From NCBI RefSeq assembly GCF_015832195.1, contig NC_052034.1:5233501-5297500 (forward strand): 64,000 nt of DNA. The letters are read 5' to 3'. The DNA is from Motacilla alba alba (lineage: Eukaryota > Chordata > Aves > Passeriformes > Motacillidae). The translations under genes and the position numbers were made by a program. The notes under the pieces were generated by a model that saw only the letters and a program-made list of their open reading frames with translations, was not told the DNA's origin and did no database searches. This document shows, in pieces, positions 1-14,800 of the stretch; within the stretch, counting starts at the first letter, position 1, and the number at the start of each line of letters is the position of its first letter.

Positions 1-1899
1 TATTAAAGTTAAAAGTAAAAATAATTTAAGTGTAATTTCTTAATTAGACAGTTTATCCTTAAAAAGCCTTGTAAAGAGAGAGACACAGCTCCATTTTTAG
101 TTTGTTAGAATGAAGTAGAACTCACACTCTGGAAATAGCTAAGAACTAATAAACATCTAAGTCCAAACAAGAAATACCATCTCACACATTTAATCTCCAC
201 CTTAACAAAAAAAAACAAAACCAAAAACCAAAAAAAGAAACAAATAAACAAAACCAACCAAACAAAAAAAAACCAAACCAAAAAATCCACAGGCACAGGC
301 TCACACACAGCCCTGAGCTCCAGCAAAGCTGCTCAGCTCAGCAGGAGGGATTTCCTGATCTTCCTCAAAATTCCCTGAGCACATCTGGTTAAAGCAGATC
401 CGCTCCCCTTGCCCAGCACCAGAGCACAGGCAGGAGCAGCAGCTCCTTCTCCTCCCATAAAATAAAGCCTCTCCTAATAAAACTTCTCCTGCAGGGACTG
501 CCAAAGAATCCTCAAGAAATGGGAATTTATGGGAAGAGAAAGCCCAGGTGTTTTGAAGTATCAGCTCAGGGATTCTGGCAGCTCGTTCCCCTTTCTCAGC
601 ACTAGGGCAGCCCTGAGCACAGCCAAGCACACACAACAGGGAAAAAAAATAGTGAGGGAGAGATAAGAAGTGATAAAATTAAAAGAAATATCCACCTCTT
701 AAATATTCAGGAAGTGCTGAGTGCTCGGTTTCTCCTCAGAACACACATTTACCTTTCTTGCCCCCCCAGAGCCACTCAGTGCCACTTTCTCTGCTCCAGG
801 ATTAGGAGAGTCCATCTCCTGGGGTAGGGAATGGTTAATTAAGGGGATAATTAAGGGAATAGAAAGCAATGTGGGAGACTGGCAGATCTTCCGTGTGATA
901 TTCAGGACATTGGGAAATGGTGTCACATCAGCAAGGTGATGTCTGCATAAATCATTTCTGATCTGGGGGTTCTGACCCAGAAAAGATCAAACAAAAACAC
1001 AACTCAAACCTGTCCTCAGAGTAAATCCTCACCTGAATTTACAGGTTTAAAACTCATTTCTTGGTGTCATGCACATGCCACAAGCCCAGAGCCTTTCAAA
1101 CATTGTTCAGCATCAGATTTTTAGGGGAATTATTGTTTACAAGCCATGGATGGATTTACAGAGGGCTGACAGCTGTTAACATCTGGAACTGATACTGACA
1201 GGAAGGTTCACTCCAGCAGCAAGTGAGGAGTTCCTGCATCCTGTGCAGCACCCCCACAACCACACAGCTGCTGGCAAGAATCCAGCCCAGCAACAAATCA
1301 ATTCCCAAGATGGAACAGCCAGCTTCAGGGATCTGTTGAGTTGTTCTTGTTGGCTGAAGATATTTAGTCTGCTCCCAGCTGCTTTTGATACGTTCAGAAC
1401 AAATCCCAAGAACTTCATTTTAGGAAAGGGCAGATCAAAATGTAAACCCTTGCAGCCCAAGGCTGCAGCCTGTCAAACAACATCAGGGGTTGCTGTGAAT
1501 AAAAATGTTAATTTTAAAATTAATTGTGTGTCTTTCCATGCCATGATTCACTTATCTCTCTTTCCCTTTTGGAGAGAAAAATGTACACTGAGGTATCACA
1601 AACCCATCAAGGACTCTCCCTCTCCAACATTAAACAAACCCAATCTAAAGGTACCTTTAGTCTCCAGCCTTGGAAGGCATTTAATGTATGATAAATGATC
1701 TTTAAGAGGCAACAAATATATTTTTCCAATAATTTTCTTTCCTCTCCGAACATCAAAGAAGCTTAAATACCATGAAAACAAATATGACAAATCCCCCAGA
1801 CAGTGGAATTTATCAGTCCCTTTCCTACACTGCACAACTGAAGCTCAGAAAGCACAAATTCTCTGCATAAAACCACAAAATAGACCCATGACAGAGCTG
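1..1899. other. Intergenic, downstream of CRCP
   Basis: I see no coding exon in this stretch. It contains an A/C-rich low-complexity tract at about 205-290 and ordinary AT-rich DNA. Mammalian synteny would place TPST1 beyond CRCP, outside this window. Confidence 0.5.
205..290. repeat. A-rich (AAACC) low-complexity tract
   Basis: The stretch consists of runs of A broken by single or paired C residues (AAACC, AAAACAAA). The opposite strand gives a spurious F/W-rich reading frame. Confidence 0.7.
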
Positions 1900-2889
1900 A
1901 GGGGGGAAAAAAAAGTCAGATATTGTGATTTGATCTCGTCTGTAAGTCACAAAACTCCCAGGATGTACTTAAAATTTTATTTCTATTTCCAGTACATCAT
2001 AATAATTATAAAAGAATGGTCTGCAGCCACAATTTAAACCAGTGGCTGACTTTGTGTGGATATTCACACACAAATGATTTATTATAATCATGAAGGCTTT
2101 CAACATGAAATACTTGATCCTGAAATCCTTCATCAGACAAAAAAGCTCAGGAAATTCTGCTTCATCCAGGCCTGACTCTCATTTTTCCAAACCAGATCAA
2201 GAGCTCAGTGTTGCCTCATTTATTCCTCCATCACAGGAGTGCCTTGTCCGTGTGTGAATCTTGCAATAAATGTTCAGAGGGCAAAGAGACACCTCAATAT
2301 TCTGCTGTCTAGGCACTCACAGCTTTGATTTCACAGCTTCAAGCCCCCAGCTCCCTGGTTTCAGTGCAATTTGCTGAATCTGGATCTCTTTTGTTTAGAA
2401 GGGACTATCAGACATCCTTGAGTTGCCATCCCACAAATCCTCTCAATTCCATGATGCCAAGATTTGGGAGTGCCTGGCTAGACCCCAAGGAGCTCCTGTA
2501 CATCCCTGGCATGTCGTGCTCTGCCAACAGCCCCAAAACTGGCTTTGCACTGCTCTGGAAGCCATCGGGCAACTGCAAAGCTTCTGCAAGGAATTCTCAC
2601 TGCAGCACTGCTGCGCTGATTCCGTGGGGAATGGAAAAACCCCCAAAGATGCTGAGCCCCAGCACTCCTCAGGCTGCTCCACTGCACGCCCTGGCACTGC
2701 CACCCCCGTTCATGACAAAACACCAAAACAATAGTGTCCTTTTCCCTGCTTCCCTGTGAACAATTGGTTCCCTCATCACCTCCAAATCATGAAAATTTGA
2801 ATGTATTTTACAGTTATGTCCAATACAGGATTGAACTGGTATCAAACCCAGACTAACAGCAGCTGGTTCTCTTCTGGAAGTGCTGCCTC
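1900..2889 (-). other. CRCP: Probable CRCP 3' UTR
   Basis: This stretch follows the CRCP stop codon on the minus strand. Minus-strand AATAAA signals, written TTTATT on the plus strand, occur at 2219-2224 and 2078-2083, and another near 1977. Any of these could end the transcript; the sequence alone does not decide. No other exon is visible here. Confidence 0.35.
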
Positions 2890-5800
2890 CTATGCCTGGT
2901 CACCTTTGTCTTCTGTTGCCATTGCTGAGTCCCTCTGCTGCTCCTCTGGATCCCCTGGCAGGATGCTGGTGACTGTCTGCAGGAGGGACTCGATCTGCTC
3001 CTCCGTCAGCCTCTCCTCGCTTTCTTCCACCATCTGCAGGTCAAAAAAAACCCATTGGCATCATCAAATCCACACTTCCTCCCTCAGGGAGAAGGACTCA
3101 GCTCAGCAGGAAAGACTTTGTCAAGACACAGCCTGAGCTCATCACAAAAGCATTTTACAAAGCAGAACTCTTGGAATATTTTGAAAAAAAAAAAGAAAAA
3201 AAAAAAAGGAAGAACTCCATTGTTCAGCACGACAATTGGCACTGTGTAATGAGATCCTGCTTTCCTTACAGCAAGGAAAACACCACCCTGGGAACAGCCT
3301 GGCTCCCCCTAAAGCCTCTCTTAACCTCCACATCCTCGCCTGAGCCAGGCTTTGCCTTTAGCTCAGATGCAGCCATACTTCCCTGACCTTTCTCCCAAGT
3401 TTCTGTGTTTTCATGGGATATCCTGAGAGGGATTTGACCCTGGCATCTCATCCACTACCTGCAGGAAATAATCAACCCATGAAAGAAACCACCTCATCCT
3501 ACAGCAGCTGTACTGCACTGGAATCTGCTTGGATTGGGAGACTCCTGGATATAAAGACATTTAAAAGCTCTGAGGAACATCAAAAACACTGTCATGACTC
3601 AACTCCATGATTCCAGGAGATTAATTAGGGACCTACTCCCACTGTGGAGCTGTGGCAGCTTTTCTATCACTGCTACCAGTAAAACAACTGCCCTCATTTA
3701 TAGGCAGCTGTTAAAAAGAAAAAAAGCTTGTCAGAGGACTGGAAAAGCAAGTCAGAAGAACTCTTCAAACACAAATGAAACCAATTAGGATTGTGGGGTT
3801 TGAGTTTTCTTTTTTTTTAGAGCAAGTCCTTGAAAATGGCCTTTGAAGAGGAGTGATTTATAGTAATGATGGTTCCAAGTCAACGCAGGTTTAATCAGCT
3901 CTAGCTGTAAGCTGCCAGCTCTTCAGATGCCTTCTGAAAAGCAGAGTGGGACTTCAACTCATTTTTGTTTTTCTTCAGAGTCCTCTTTGCACAATCTGAT
4001 CATCTTTCATCAGGATCATCCACAGATCTGCACACACACAGAGAATCCTCTCCTCAGCAGAAGGCAGACGCTGAATTTCCATTTGTTAATGCCTTTGTGG
4101 GGACTATCCCCATCAAAGGATGAAAATCCCTGCGGAGTGCCTTTCCAAGCTCAACAACTACTGCAGGACACGGGCTTGAACAGCAGCCCTGGCTCTGCTT
4201 CCCAGCAGCTGCTCCTCTGCACACCCCGTGCTCACACACACTCAAATCCTCCTGCCCTGGCTGGGAGAGCCCCTGGCAGCTGATTCCTGCCAGCAATTCC
4301 CACAGGGAATCATCCCAGCACACCTTGGTGTCACCCTGATTTTTTAAGACTTTGCTAAGCCTTCTGATGTTTGCATTCTTGTAACAAACTTTCTCGCACA
4401 CAGTTCTGTAAATAACTTATGTTTTGCATTCTTTCATGGAGGAGGAGAGAATTGATGGACTCTTGGTCTGTCCAGTGTCATTGGAGAGGTGGCACTGTCA
4501 CCCTCCAATCCACTGTCACTTTTGGAAAACTATAAATGTTGGAGTCAGAAAATAAAGGTCCCTCTTTTTATTCACCTGGAGAGCAGCAGTGTCCCTGTCA
4601 TCTTTTCGTGTCGTATTACGACACCTTGGAGCATCAGCACCACAGCAGGAAGTGTGCAAGTGGAAGATGTCCCTGGAACTAAATGTTCTTTCAGTTCTCT
4701 CCCAGCCCAAACTATTCTGGGATTGTGATTCCACGATCAAATCTGCTCCACCCACCCCTCGGTGCCAGTGCTGCTGACAAGTCACTGCTCTCCAGATGAT
4801 CCTTGCTGTTAAATCTCACAGGGGATTATCAGCCTGGCTTTCAGACTGGATTATGGACTACGCTCCATTTTCAAGGTGGGGCAGGTGCTGTAGGAGCAGG
4901 AGCTCACAAAGAACCAGCCCAGGTGCTCTGGACACCTGGATCTCTCCAGGCAGGATGACTGAACCAATGTCTCCCAGATTTGTTACCATCCCTCAGAAAA
5001 CAGCACTGGGCCTTGCTTAGATCTGATTTATTGCATGCCATAAAGTCCAACCCTCTTCCCATTTTAATTTTATCTATATCTGTATCTCCTCTCCCTTTTT
5101 CCCCTCCACTTTCTCCTTCAGGTGCTTGTTCTGATGACATCAGAACCCAAACAAAAACCAGGGCTTTCTGATCAGCTCTCACCAACTCCTGATTTTAAGG
5201 CAGAACACGCGAATTCTAATCCCTGTTTTCTTCCCCAGTGACCCCAGATGAGTAATGCCCCACCTCCCAGTATGAACAACCCGCCTGATGTCATCTGTGT
5301 GGCCCAGCACGAGGCTGACAGACTGCAGGGACACACGCAGCAGCTCTGGGGGTTGCTCTGGCAGCCCCAGAAATCCCAGCTGAGCACGAAGCTGATGAGA
5401 GCAAATCATCTCTGGTGTTTGAGATGCTCTGGTGCTCTAAGTGATGGCTCATTAAGATGTTGTGAAAAGCATTTTTAGAGATGCCAGACCCTGCGCTGAG
5501 GAGGGGATGGAGCTCCCAAATTCCCTTCTGCAGACAGATCCAGAGGGAAGTGGGAATTCCTTCAACTGCTGCAGCAAAATTCACCTCTTGGGGCCTCTCC
5601 AGCAGCTCCCAGGAACCACCAACAGACACGAATCAACATTTAGCAGGATGGACAGACAGCTTCTTAGTCAAGCTGATGCTTCAGCCTTATTTTGTTGTGA
5701 TATTATTTGAGATTTCAAAGGCTCAAAAGCACAAACTGTGAAAATCAATTTTTTCACTCTTTCAGGAAGTGTAAAAACAGCCTGAGATGATTTATGAAAA

Positions 5801-8800
5801 CACAAGCAGTGAGGAAGCAGCAAAGCAACAGCCAAAAGGAAAAATTCAAAAATTAAGCCCAGACAGCATGTAGATAAAGAGGCAAATGAAACTGTCCTAA
5901 AAGAAAACAGATCTCAGGGGAGCAGGAGGTCACTCATTCTGCATTCAGCAGATGTTCTCACAGCCTTCTGATTTACAGCTGCAAGACAAAATACCTTTGA
6001 TGCTGAGAGCACGAAGAAATACGGTGCTGAGAAGAGAAATGAGATGTAAGAAGCAGCCTAAGAGGCAAAAAACCCCAACTGGATTCAGGTACTTCCTTTT
6101 CCAGCAGCAATTTTCCCAATCTTGGAGAAAATCTCCAGCCAAAAGCCCTGCACTGGCTGGAACCACTCAAGAGCCAGACTGAGTCCATAAGCAGTCAGGA
6201 ATGTAAAGTTTATAGTAAAGAAAACAAAAATGCAAATGTTTGAAGGGAGGGGATGAGCTCAGATGTTGATGTTGGCAGTGCCACCCAGCCCTGATGGGAA
6301 CAGTTTCCCCTCTCAGAGGATGCCATGTGAAAAGGCTGGGGTATTTCTGACCAAGCTGGGGTGTTCTGACCCAAGTTGGGGTGCTTCTGACCAAGCTGGG
6401 GTATTTCTGACCAAAGTTTGGGGTATTTCTGACCAAGCTGGGGTATTTCTGACCCAAGTTGGGGTATTTCTGACCAAAGTTTGGGGTATTTCTGACTCAA
6501 GTTGGGGTATTTCTGACCAAAGTTTGGGGTATTTCTGACTCAAGTTGGGGTATTTCTGACCAAGCTGGGGTATTTCTGACCAAAGTTTGGGGTGTTTCTG
6601 ACCAAAGTTTGGGGTGTTTCTGACCAAAGTTTGGGGTATTTCTGACCCAAGTTTGGTGTATTTCTGACCCAAGCTGGGGTATTTCTGACCCAAGTTTGGT
6701 GTATTTCTGACCCAAGCTGGGGTATTTCTGACCAAAGTGCTGCTGGTCTCAATATCTGCAGATTTGGGTGAGGAGCAGAAGTGGGGAGAGTGACAGAAAT
6801 ACAATTTCTGCATTAAGAACCCCCAGATGTCACAAATAATTGTCACTGCTGCCTTTCAGCATTCAAGGCTGTGCTGCCCCAGAATAACTCCAGGGGTTTA
6901 GGGAAATTTGCTGCAGCACATCAATGTCATTCATAACCACACCCAGCATGTGCTACCCGTGAAATGTGATTATTCACTCAGCTCAGGACTCACCCAGCAT
7001 TTCTATTTCACCCAAACGAGAGCAGTTTGTTACTCAGTTTGCATTGCAATATATTCATGAAGTCAGCATTGCTCCCATTTAGTTTCCACAATGCTCTACA
7101 TCTAATCAAAGAGGGAAACTTTATAAATTAATTGGCATAAAGTTCTCCCAGCTCAGACGAAAAGCAGCGCGTTGCCCCTGCTGCTCAAATTGAATTCTCA
7201 GAAATTCACAGCCAGCCCATGAGGATAATCCCAGGGATTAAAGTGTTTATTCAGAAATTAAGGTGTAAATCTATGTTCACAGTGCCACAGACAAATGGAA
7301 GCACAAAATCACTCAGGACTGTCTAAATTCCTTTTTTTTTGCTCAGTGAAACAAGGACAAACATCCTTAATTCAAACCATACCTATCTTTTGTGCTTACC
7401 CAAATAAAAGCAGGATTTAAGAGACTTCATCCTCCTCCCTGTGCTGCTTTCAGTGCTAATGTTTATTTGGTTTAGGCTCCTGAGACATAACAATAAATCA
7501 AGAATGAAGAATAAATAAAGCCACACTGCAGAACCCCAAAAAGTCCTGAAGGAACTGAGAAATTCTCTCAGCATTTGGTCAACAAACCTCAGCACCAAAG
7601 AACAACCTGCGGGTTAAAAGCTATTGTTTATTGGAATAATAAGCTGAGAATTAGATTTTAAAATAATCAGTAAAGTACAGTAATAAAGGAAATAGGGGCT
7701 CTGATCATTTCCAAAGCAATCAAGCACATAATTTACCTCCAGTGGGGGAGGGAGATGTTTGATGAGAAAATCACTGTTATTTCCTCCTTCGAGCAGTGAT
7801 TTGAAACTGCTCAGCACCACATCAATAAGGAAAAAACACATCAAGAAATAAATAAAGTAAAAGACTGAATGATTGAATTAATGTCCCTCAGAGATAATTA
7901 ACCAAAAGCAAGGCAAAATACATTGTTGAGAAAATAAACTGGTTAAACCCCCTTAAGATCTTTCCTTTTCCAAAATACTTGTCACTATTATTTTCCAGTA
8001 TAAAAGACAATGTGTCAGCCTATAAATATGAAATTCTCCAAGGTAGAAATACATTTTTTAAAAAGCACAACAATTAAAATCTGCTTTTCCATTCAGAGAG
8101 AAAAATGTGGAGCAATTTGTTCCTTAAAAAAAGATGAAGCTTCATCTTCAGCACTCTCATGGTGAGCTGAACATCCCTGACTTTTTATTTCCCCCTTTTG
8201 GGAATCGCTGAGCCAGACCCTACACGTGTTAAAGATTAAAACAGGAGGTCAAGATAGCTCAATGTGTGCAGGGTTTTACTCCGTGGGGTAAGAGTTTGAA
8301 TTTCATGCTCCTTTTGTTGCTATTGTTGTTGGAAAGGAAATCCTGGCACCGAAGCTGGAGAAGGCAAAGATGGACAATGGCAGCAATTTATGCATTAAGG
8401 TTTACAAAAGATCACGACAGAAATTTGCTTTTTAGCTGCAAAATAATTGGATCAAAATGGATTTATTGTTTGCATACAGCTAAAAAGAAGGAATTTTGTA
8501 GAGGGAGTATAAAAAAACTAAGAAGCTGGAAAGGCAAAAAGCAGCAATAATTTAAAATTATAATTACAATGATATATATCCTCTCCCATGAGCCTGCCAG
8601 GTAAATCAGACCCCATCCCATGGTCAGGCTGCGCTGAGCAAAAGTTTGAGACCTCAAAACTGAGCAAGTGAGAGCCAGCTTGGACTTGGCTGGCATTTTG
8701 TTTAAAGCCTTCTGAAAAATAAGATTGATGTCCCCCCATTCCAGGAACTGCTCCCAGGTTCTCCCCAGCATTTATTTCTGATTCAGTGAGGGGAAAATCA

Positions 8801-11800
8801 GGGCTCCTGATTCAAGATCAAGGCTCTCAATCTAACATCCAATTTTAGAGCAGAATCGCTTCTCAGCAGGCTGTGTCTCATCCAGCACTTGTTTTAGATA
8901 TTTATTTTTATATTCATAATTTTATTTAAATATCTATTTCGATATTCTTTTTTAATAATATTTTGTGTGTAGGCAGGATAACAATGAAGGTAAAACAGGG
9001 CCAAGAGCCAGACAAAGCCATGCAGTCACCAGAGAGCCCCAAGAGATGACTGCATTTAAAGAAGGGAAGAAAAGCCTGCAGATGGCAATAAAATAAATCT
9101 GCCTAAGCACACGAAGCTAACAAAGGTGTGAGACAGGCTCCAAACTGTGGTTTCTGACTATCTAAAGCTCCTGCTTGGGCTGCTGATGGACACTGATGTC
9201 CTCAGCTGGAGTCATTCTTCTGAGATGCTTTCAGCATTTTCATCTCTGCTCCTTGGTGACAGAAGAAAAATGGTCCTGCTGGTCCCTCTTTAATCCTTCC
9301 CCTTTTTTTTCACAGCAAAATTTGATCCTGTTCCTCCTCAGCTTGGTTCCAGAGGAAGATTGCAAACAGATGTTCTTAATGCAAGAGATCTTTATTGAAA
9401 TAATATCCTGATTGTAACAATCTCTTTATTACCACAGGGGTTTGTACTCCTGAGGAGATGTTTGAGGGAACAGAAGCATCTATTGCTATTTAATGACAAT
9501 GGCTCTTCACAGCTGAATTATTCTTAGACTGACAGTGGCTACTTTCCATCAGAAGTTTATACCCATTTCTCATCCTGCATTATTGCTCATTTCTTTTTTA
9601 GAATTTTTGATTGTAGTGTAACAAAAAACCATTTAAAACATGCCATAAAAAAAACCAGGGAAGATGTAAAAAAATAAAGAATTCCATCAAAGAGCTGCGC
9701 AGCAAAAATATTAAATATATTCTTATTTGCAACACTTTCATAAGTCACCTTGAATGACTGCCTTGGGCATTTTAAATGTGCCACTGAAACAAGCAGAGGT
9801 GGAGAATCTGTCTGAGAGGGCTCTGAGAGGAAGCTGAGTGGATTTGAAGCTGTGGATGTAAAATGTGCATAAAATAAAGGGATACATTCAGTCACAGCCC
9901 ATGAGAAAGCAAATATTCAATTGATGTCCAAGGTGAAAGCTGCTTCCAGCTGAGCTCTGCACAGGCCCAGGCACTGGTACTCACCAGCTGGATCTCCACT
10001 GCACTCACAGGCCTGTGGTTCAGCAGCTGCAGCTTTTCTGCCCTGGTAAAAGCAGAGAAGAAAATCCACATTACTGGGTGGTTTGAGGATCCCCTCAACG
10101 GCTGCAGTGATGCAAACACATTCCTGATAACTTAGGGAAGAAATGTCACTGCCAGGAATGAGCCTGGCTGGGTTTGCAGTGCGGCTGAAGGGCCATAATT
10201 TGGATATTTTTATGATTTGGGGACCTTCCTGCGTTCAGCCACGCTGCTGCTGGCCCAAGGTGGCAAGCAGAGACCCTTAGTTCGTTACTGTGCAAGCATT
10301 AATTAACTGCTGCTTTGTCAAAGCTCTGCAGCAACGTTAAACAACTCAGCAGACATCCAAAACTTCTGCCACGAACACACAACCACAAGAACAATTTTCA
10401 TACCTAAGGAGTTACAGTCCCATCAAATGGGATGTTTATTTTGTTTATTCTTTTAGCTCATGGCAAATACAAAGCTCCAGCAGGGAACCACAATTTGGAA
10501 AAACTAAATCTTGGCATTTGTTACCTTCTCCAAGGTAGAAATACATTTTTAAAAAGCACAAAATTAAAATCTGCTTTTCTATTCAGAGAAAAAAACACGG
10601 AGCAATTTGTTCCTTAAAAAAGATGATGCTTCATCTCTAGCATTAACTAAAGCTGAACCATTCTCAGGGCGAGCTGAACATCCCTGACTTTTTATTATAG
10701 GGCATCTTTAAAGCATATTTAAATGGATTCTGAAGGGTTTAGAGCATATTTAAACTGATTCTGAAGGGTTTAAAGCACATTTAAACTGATTCTAAAGGGT
10801 TTAGAGCATATTTAATCTGGTTCTGGAGGGTTTTCCCCTGGGGGATTTTAGAAAGGAAACCTCACAGCTTTTAAGAGGACACAGATCACTCCATGTTTAC
10901 AACCACCAATTTCTGTGTGTCTGGAGATACCTCAGAGACATCATTTCATTTCAAAAGGCCTCTGCCACTGGCTGCTGGATGATCCAGCTAAAATGTCCAT
11001 TTTCATCATCACTTTCAGCTTCAGAAGAAAAGCTTGTGAATTTTCAATCCAGCATTTGTGAGACAGTAACAATCCCTAACAGAAAGCTCCAGAAAAATCC
11101 TCATTTTTTTTAAATTAGTTTTCTTTGCTTTTGGAGAGCCAAAATATGTTTCCACTGGTGATGGGAAGCAGGGAATCCACCTCTTTTGTTTTCCCATGTT
11201 AATCACTCAAATCCATTTGGTGTTTCCAACGTGAGGCTATGGAGAGCATGGCTGGATTCTGCTCTGAACTCAGAGCACTTTACAGGCAGAAAGATGAGGT
11301 GTTTGGAACTGCTGCCATCTACCACAGCCATAAAAACCAGGAATAAACCCCAATAATGACAGGAGACGAGCACTCAAATCCTTTACATGGAAAGCAGGTG
11401 ATTTAAGGAATCCATGAGAGACAAAACTCACTTGTTTAAAAGCAAAGCAAAAGGCAGCACTGCCATGCAGAGCTGGGGAAAGAATAGTAAATAATACCTT
11501 TATTCTATAAAAACGTGGCCAATTCAGCTGGATTTTTGAAAGATTTTTCCTCCAGAGCTGGGAATTCCCTGCTTTGGTGCCTGATGGAGGCAGAGCTGGT
11601 GCTTTCTGCTGCCAGCTTTGCTTTGCTCCCTGGCCACACAAATGTTGGTGCTCAGTTTCCAGACTCTCCAACAGCTCCTCTGAGGATCCTCCCTGTGAAA
11701 ACCTCCCTCCTCCTCCCCCCCCAGCCCTGCTTACAAGGTCAGACTGTGATGAATTCATATTTTACCCAAGTTGCTCTCACATGACACTTCAGAGCCTTCT

Positions 11801-14800
11801 CAAACAACTCTTTCTTCTCTTTTGCAGCAAGACACATCCCAATCCCCCAGCTCCATCACTCCTCCACACAAAGCACATTATCTGACTTTTATGAAATAAA
11901 TTTCCTCATCCTCTTCTTTGAAATATAAACTCGGGAGCCAAATAAAGAGGATGAAATGGCAAAAGCCATTTCATGCCTGAGCTGAAGAATGCAAACCTGA
12001 TTTACCCAGAGCTATTTTCAAGCAGGTAGAGCTGTGTTTATCACAGGAAGATTACTGGCACAGCAGCAAGCAGAAATAAATTAACACCAATTACACACCG
12101 TGACTTAAACAATCAATTAGTGCAACTGCTGACGTTTCCTGAAGAAACAGAGGGCACAACAAAAAAAGGTCACCTCTCCAAGAGTTTTTCCTCATAAGCC
12201 ATGAACAGCACTCCGACTCATTAGGGATAGACAGAAATTTCACAGCCAGGCCAAACAGATCCTAAAAGCATCATTGCAGGGTATTTGCAGTTTTTACAAA
12301 TGTGTGCAGAAGAATGAGAGAGAGCTGACAGTGATTAACACATTCAGATGTGTCATCTGAAGGATTTCATGGCTGGTTTTGATCAGCAAAGCTCCCTACT
12401 GGAAAATGATGCACAACAGCACAAAGGAACAAGCAGCAGGGTGAAAAAAAAAAAAAAGCCCCAAAAGCTGCATAAATGCCATATTTCATCTAGAACTGCT
12501 TGTGCAGCACAAGCACTAATTAACACCCCAACATAAGGATCTTTAGACATGGTAATATGTAATTCTGAGGGAAGCAATGAAACGAACACTCCCAAAATGT
12601 CTCTAAAATGCATTTAATAGGAAACTGGATTGCTCAGCCCTCAGCAGCAGCAGAGGGCAGAGGTCTGAGCTGGAGCTCAGTACCCACTGCACCTTTTTAA
12701 CACTGATCCCAAAAATTGGCTGCTGGGACCAGGCTCTGGGTCTGATCCCAAAAGCTGACTGCTGGGACCAGGCTCTGGGTCTGATCCCAAAGAATGACTG
12801 CTGGGACCAGGCTCTGGGGCTGATCCCAAAAGCTGACTGCTGGGACCAGGCTCTCTGTGCACCTGGAACTTCCTGACAGCACACACACAAATTAAAACCT
12901 GAATAACCACAATTTCATCAGAGATTAGCTTTAAGTAAGGCAACCATGCATTAGGATCAGTCCTGATTGCAGAGTTTGGCTGGGGCACAGACCTAAGCCT
13001 GAATTTAGTTCATGCTCCATTTAATCTACAAAGTAAAATTAACTTTTTCCAGCTCCCATGAATTCATCTTTACACTTCCTACAGCACTCATGGCACGCTG
13101 ATGCTTGTTAAATAAAAGGGGAACTGTCCCATTCATCCACACAGAAGGTGAAGAACATTTTCAGCTTCATTGCCCCCAAACTTCAGCATCTGCATTTTCC
13201 CTGCTCTGCCTGGATTTTAGCACCAGTTTGGAACACGAAAGCTGCTCACTCGAGAGGAGAATCCATACAAAAGATGAGTGACAGAGAGAGCAATTTTCTC
13301 ACATGAAAGCAAGATCCCACTAATCAGAGTTAATGGGCCGTGCTGCAGGACCTGCCTGCTGAGAAATCCCAACGTGGCAATTCCTGCTGAGCCCACATCC
13401 TGCAGCTCTGGGCTCAGCTGCAGCCAGGAGCAGCTTTTCCAGGATGGAAAAATGCTCTGGAGTGGGTCTGGGGACACACACAAAGCTCAGGCTGCAGGGG
13501 ACAAAAACCTGTGCAGTTATGGGGAGGAAAAGGGGTCTGAGGTCTGTGTGAGGTAAGAGTGCTGGAAGGGGTGAAGATGTTGAGCTCCAACCTAAAAATC
13601 CTAAAAAACATTTCTACAGGACAAAAACCACCCCTGGGACGTGTTCAAGATCACAGAGAGAACAATCCTACATTGACACATCCATTCTAAAAAATAATAC
13701 AAATACTTGCTGGCTCTTGTGGAAATTCAGACAAAATGCATCATTTTCTGTCAGCACTAAGCAAACTTTTGCAGTTTATATTTTAACCAAAATCTCCTCT
13801 GTGTGCTGGTATTGCCCTTTTTTCGATCTGCTGAACTCCCAGAGTGTTTTTCCAGCAAGAGGTCTGGGTTAGGAGAGAACAGTGCCAGGATCCAGCACAG
13901 AGAGCTAAAAAAGCCCTTCAAACATCTGTGCCCGAGCAGAAGCAAATTTATCCTCAGGAATGGATGTTTGAGGGGTACTAGGAAAACCATGAAGTAACAG
14001 CTGGACACACAACCAGGGGTTTGATTCCTGCTGGAAATAGAAATCCCATGGTCCTCAATCAACCACAGCAACTTTGAATGCCCGAGTCCTGAGCACAGGG
14101 TCTGGCTGAGGGAGGATTTCCCCAAAATGGAAATCACAGCCCCAGTGGGTGCTGTGATTCTTCACAAGGATCCCCACTGGAAAAGCTGAGAATAACCTTT
14201 ATAAAATCTCTTAAATGATGCTGTTGTTCAATGAGCACGATGCTGACTTGCTGTTGAATATTCATTTTGAAAGCTCTGGAGGAGACAAAAATTACAAAGC
14301 AAATCCTTCAGCCTTTAATATTGCAGAGGTTTGCATCTGTTGTAGTTTTTGGCAGTCGCGAGGGAAAATATTTTCTAGAAGTACTGAAGATTTTCAGTTC
14401 AACACTTCCTCGACTGTGTTGATTTAAAGACAAAAAGAGCAATGTTCCTGACCAGTTTTTTTAAATTATAATAATATGGAGTGATTGGAAATTTGGTTGT
14501 CCCAAAATTAGATGCAGGATAGGCTATCAGTGGCAGGAAGAAGCACAAGTAGAGCCAGCTGTCACTGAACCATAATCACAGAGCTCCAGGTTAATAAATG
14601 TTCTTTTCATGCAATGCAATTCACTATACCTTACAAACATGAAGCCATTCCAGCACTGAGACTGGAAAATGAGCTGCTAGTGGCAAACTCTATTTCCAAG
14701 TACAACATGGCTCACTGGACTGCAGCTTCAGCCAAAGCCTGAGGCCTCAACAAGGTAATAATAAAATTCATTATGTGGGTTCAGAGCTGTAGTTTTAAAA

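Noticed and set aside
6313..6846. A 177-codon minus-strand open frame with a repeated VRNTP/SEIPQ pattern
   Set aside because: It is the translation of the 20-22 bp minisatellite at 6335-6738, which simply lacks stop codons; no homology or splice context.
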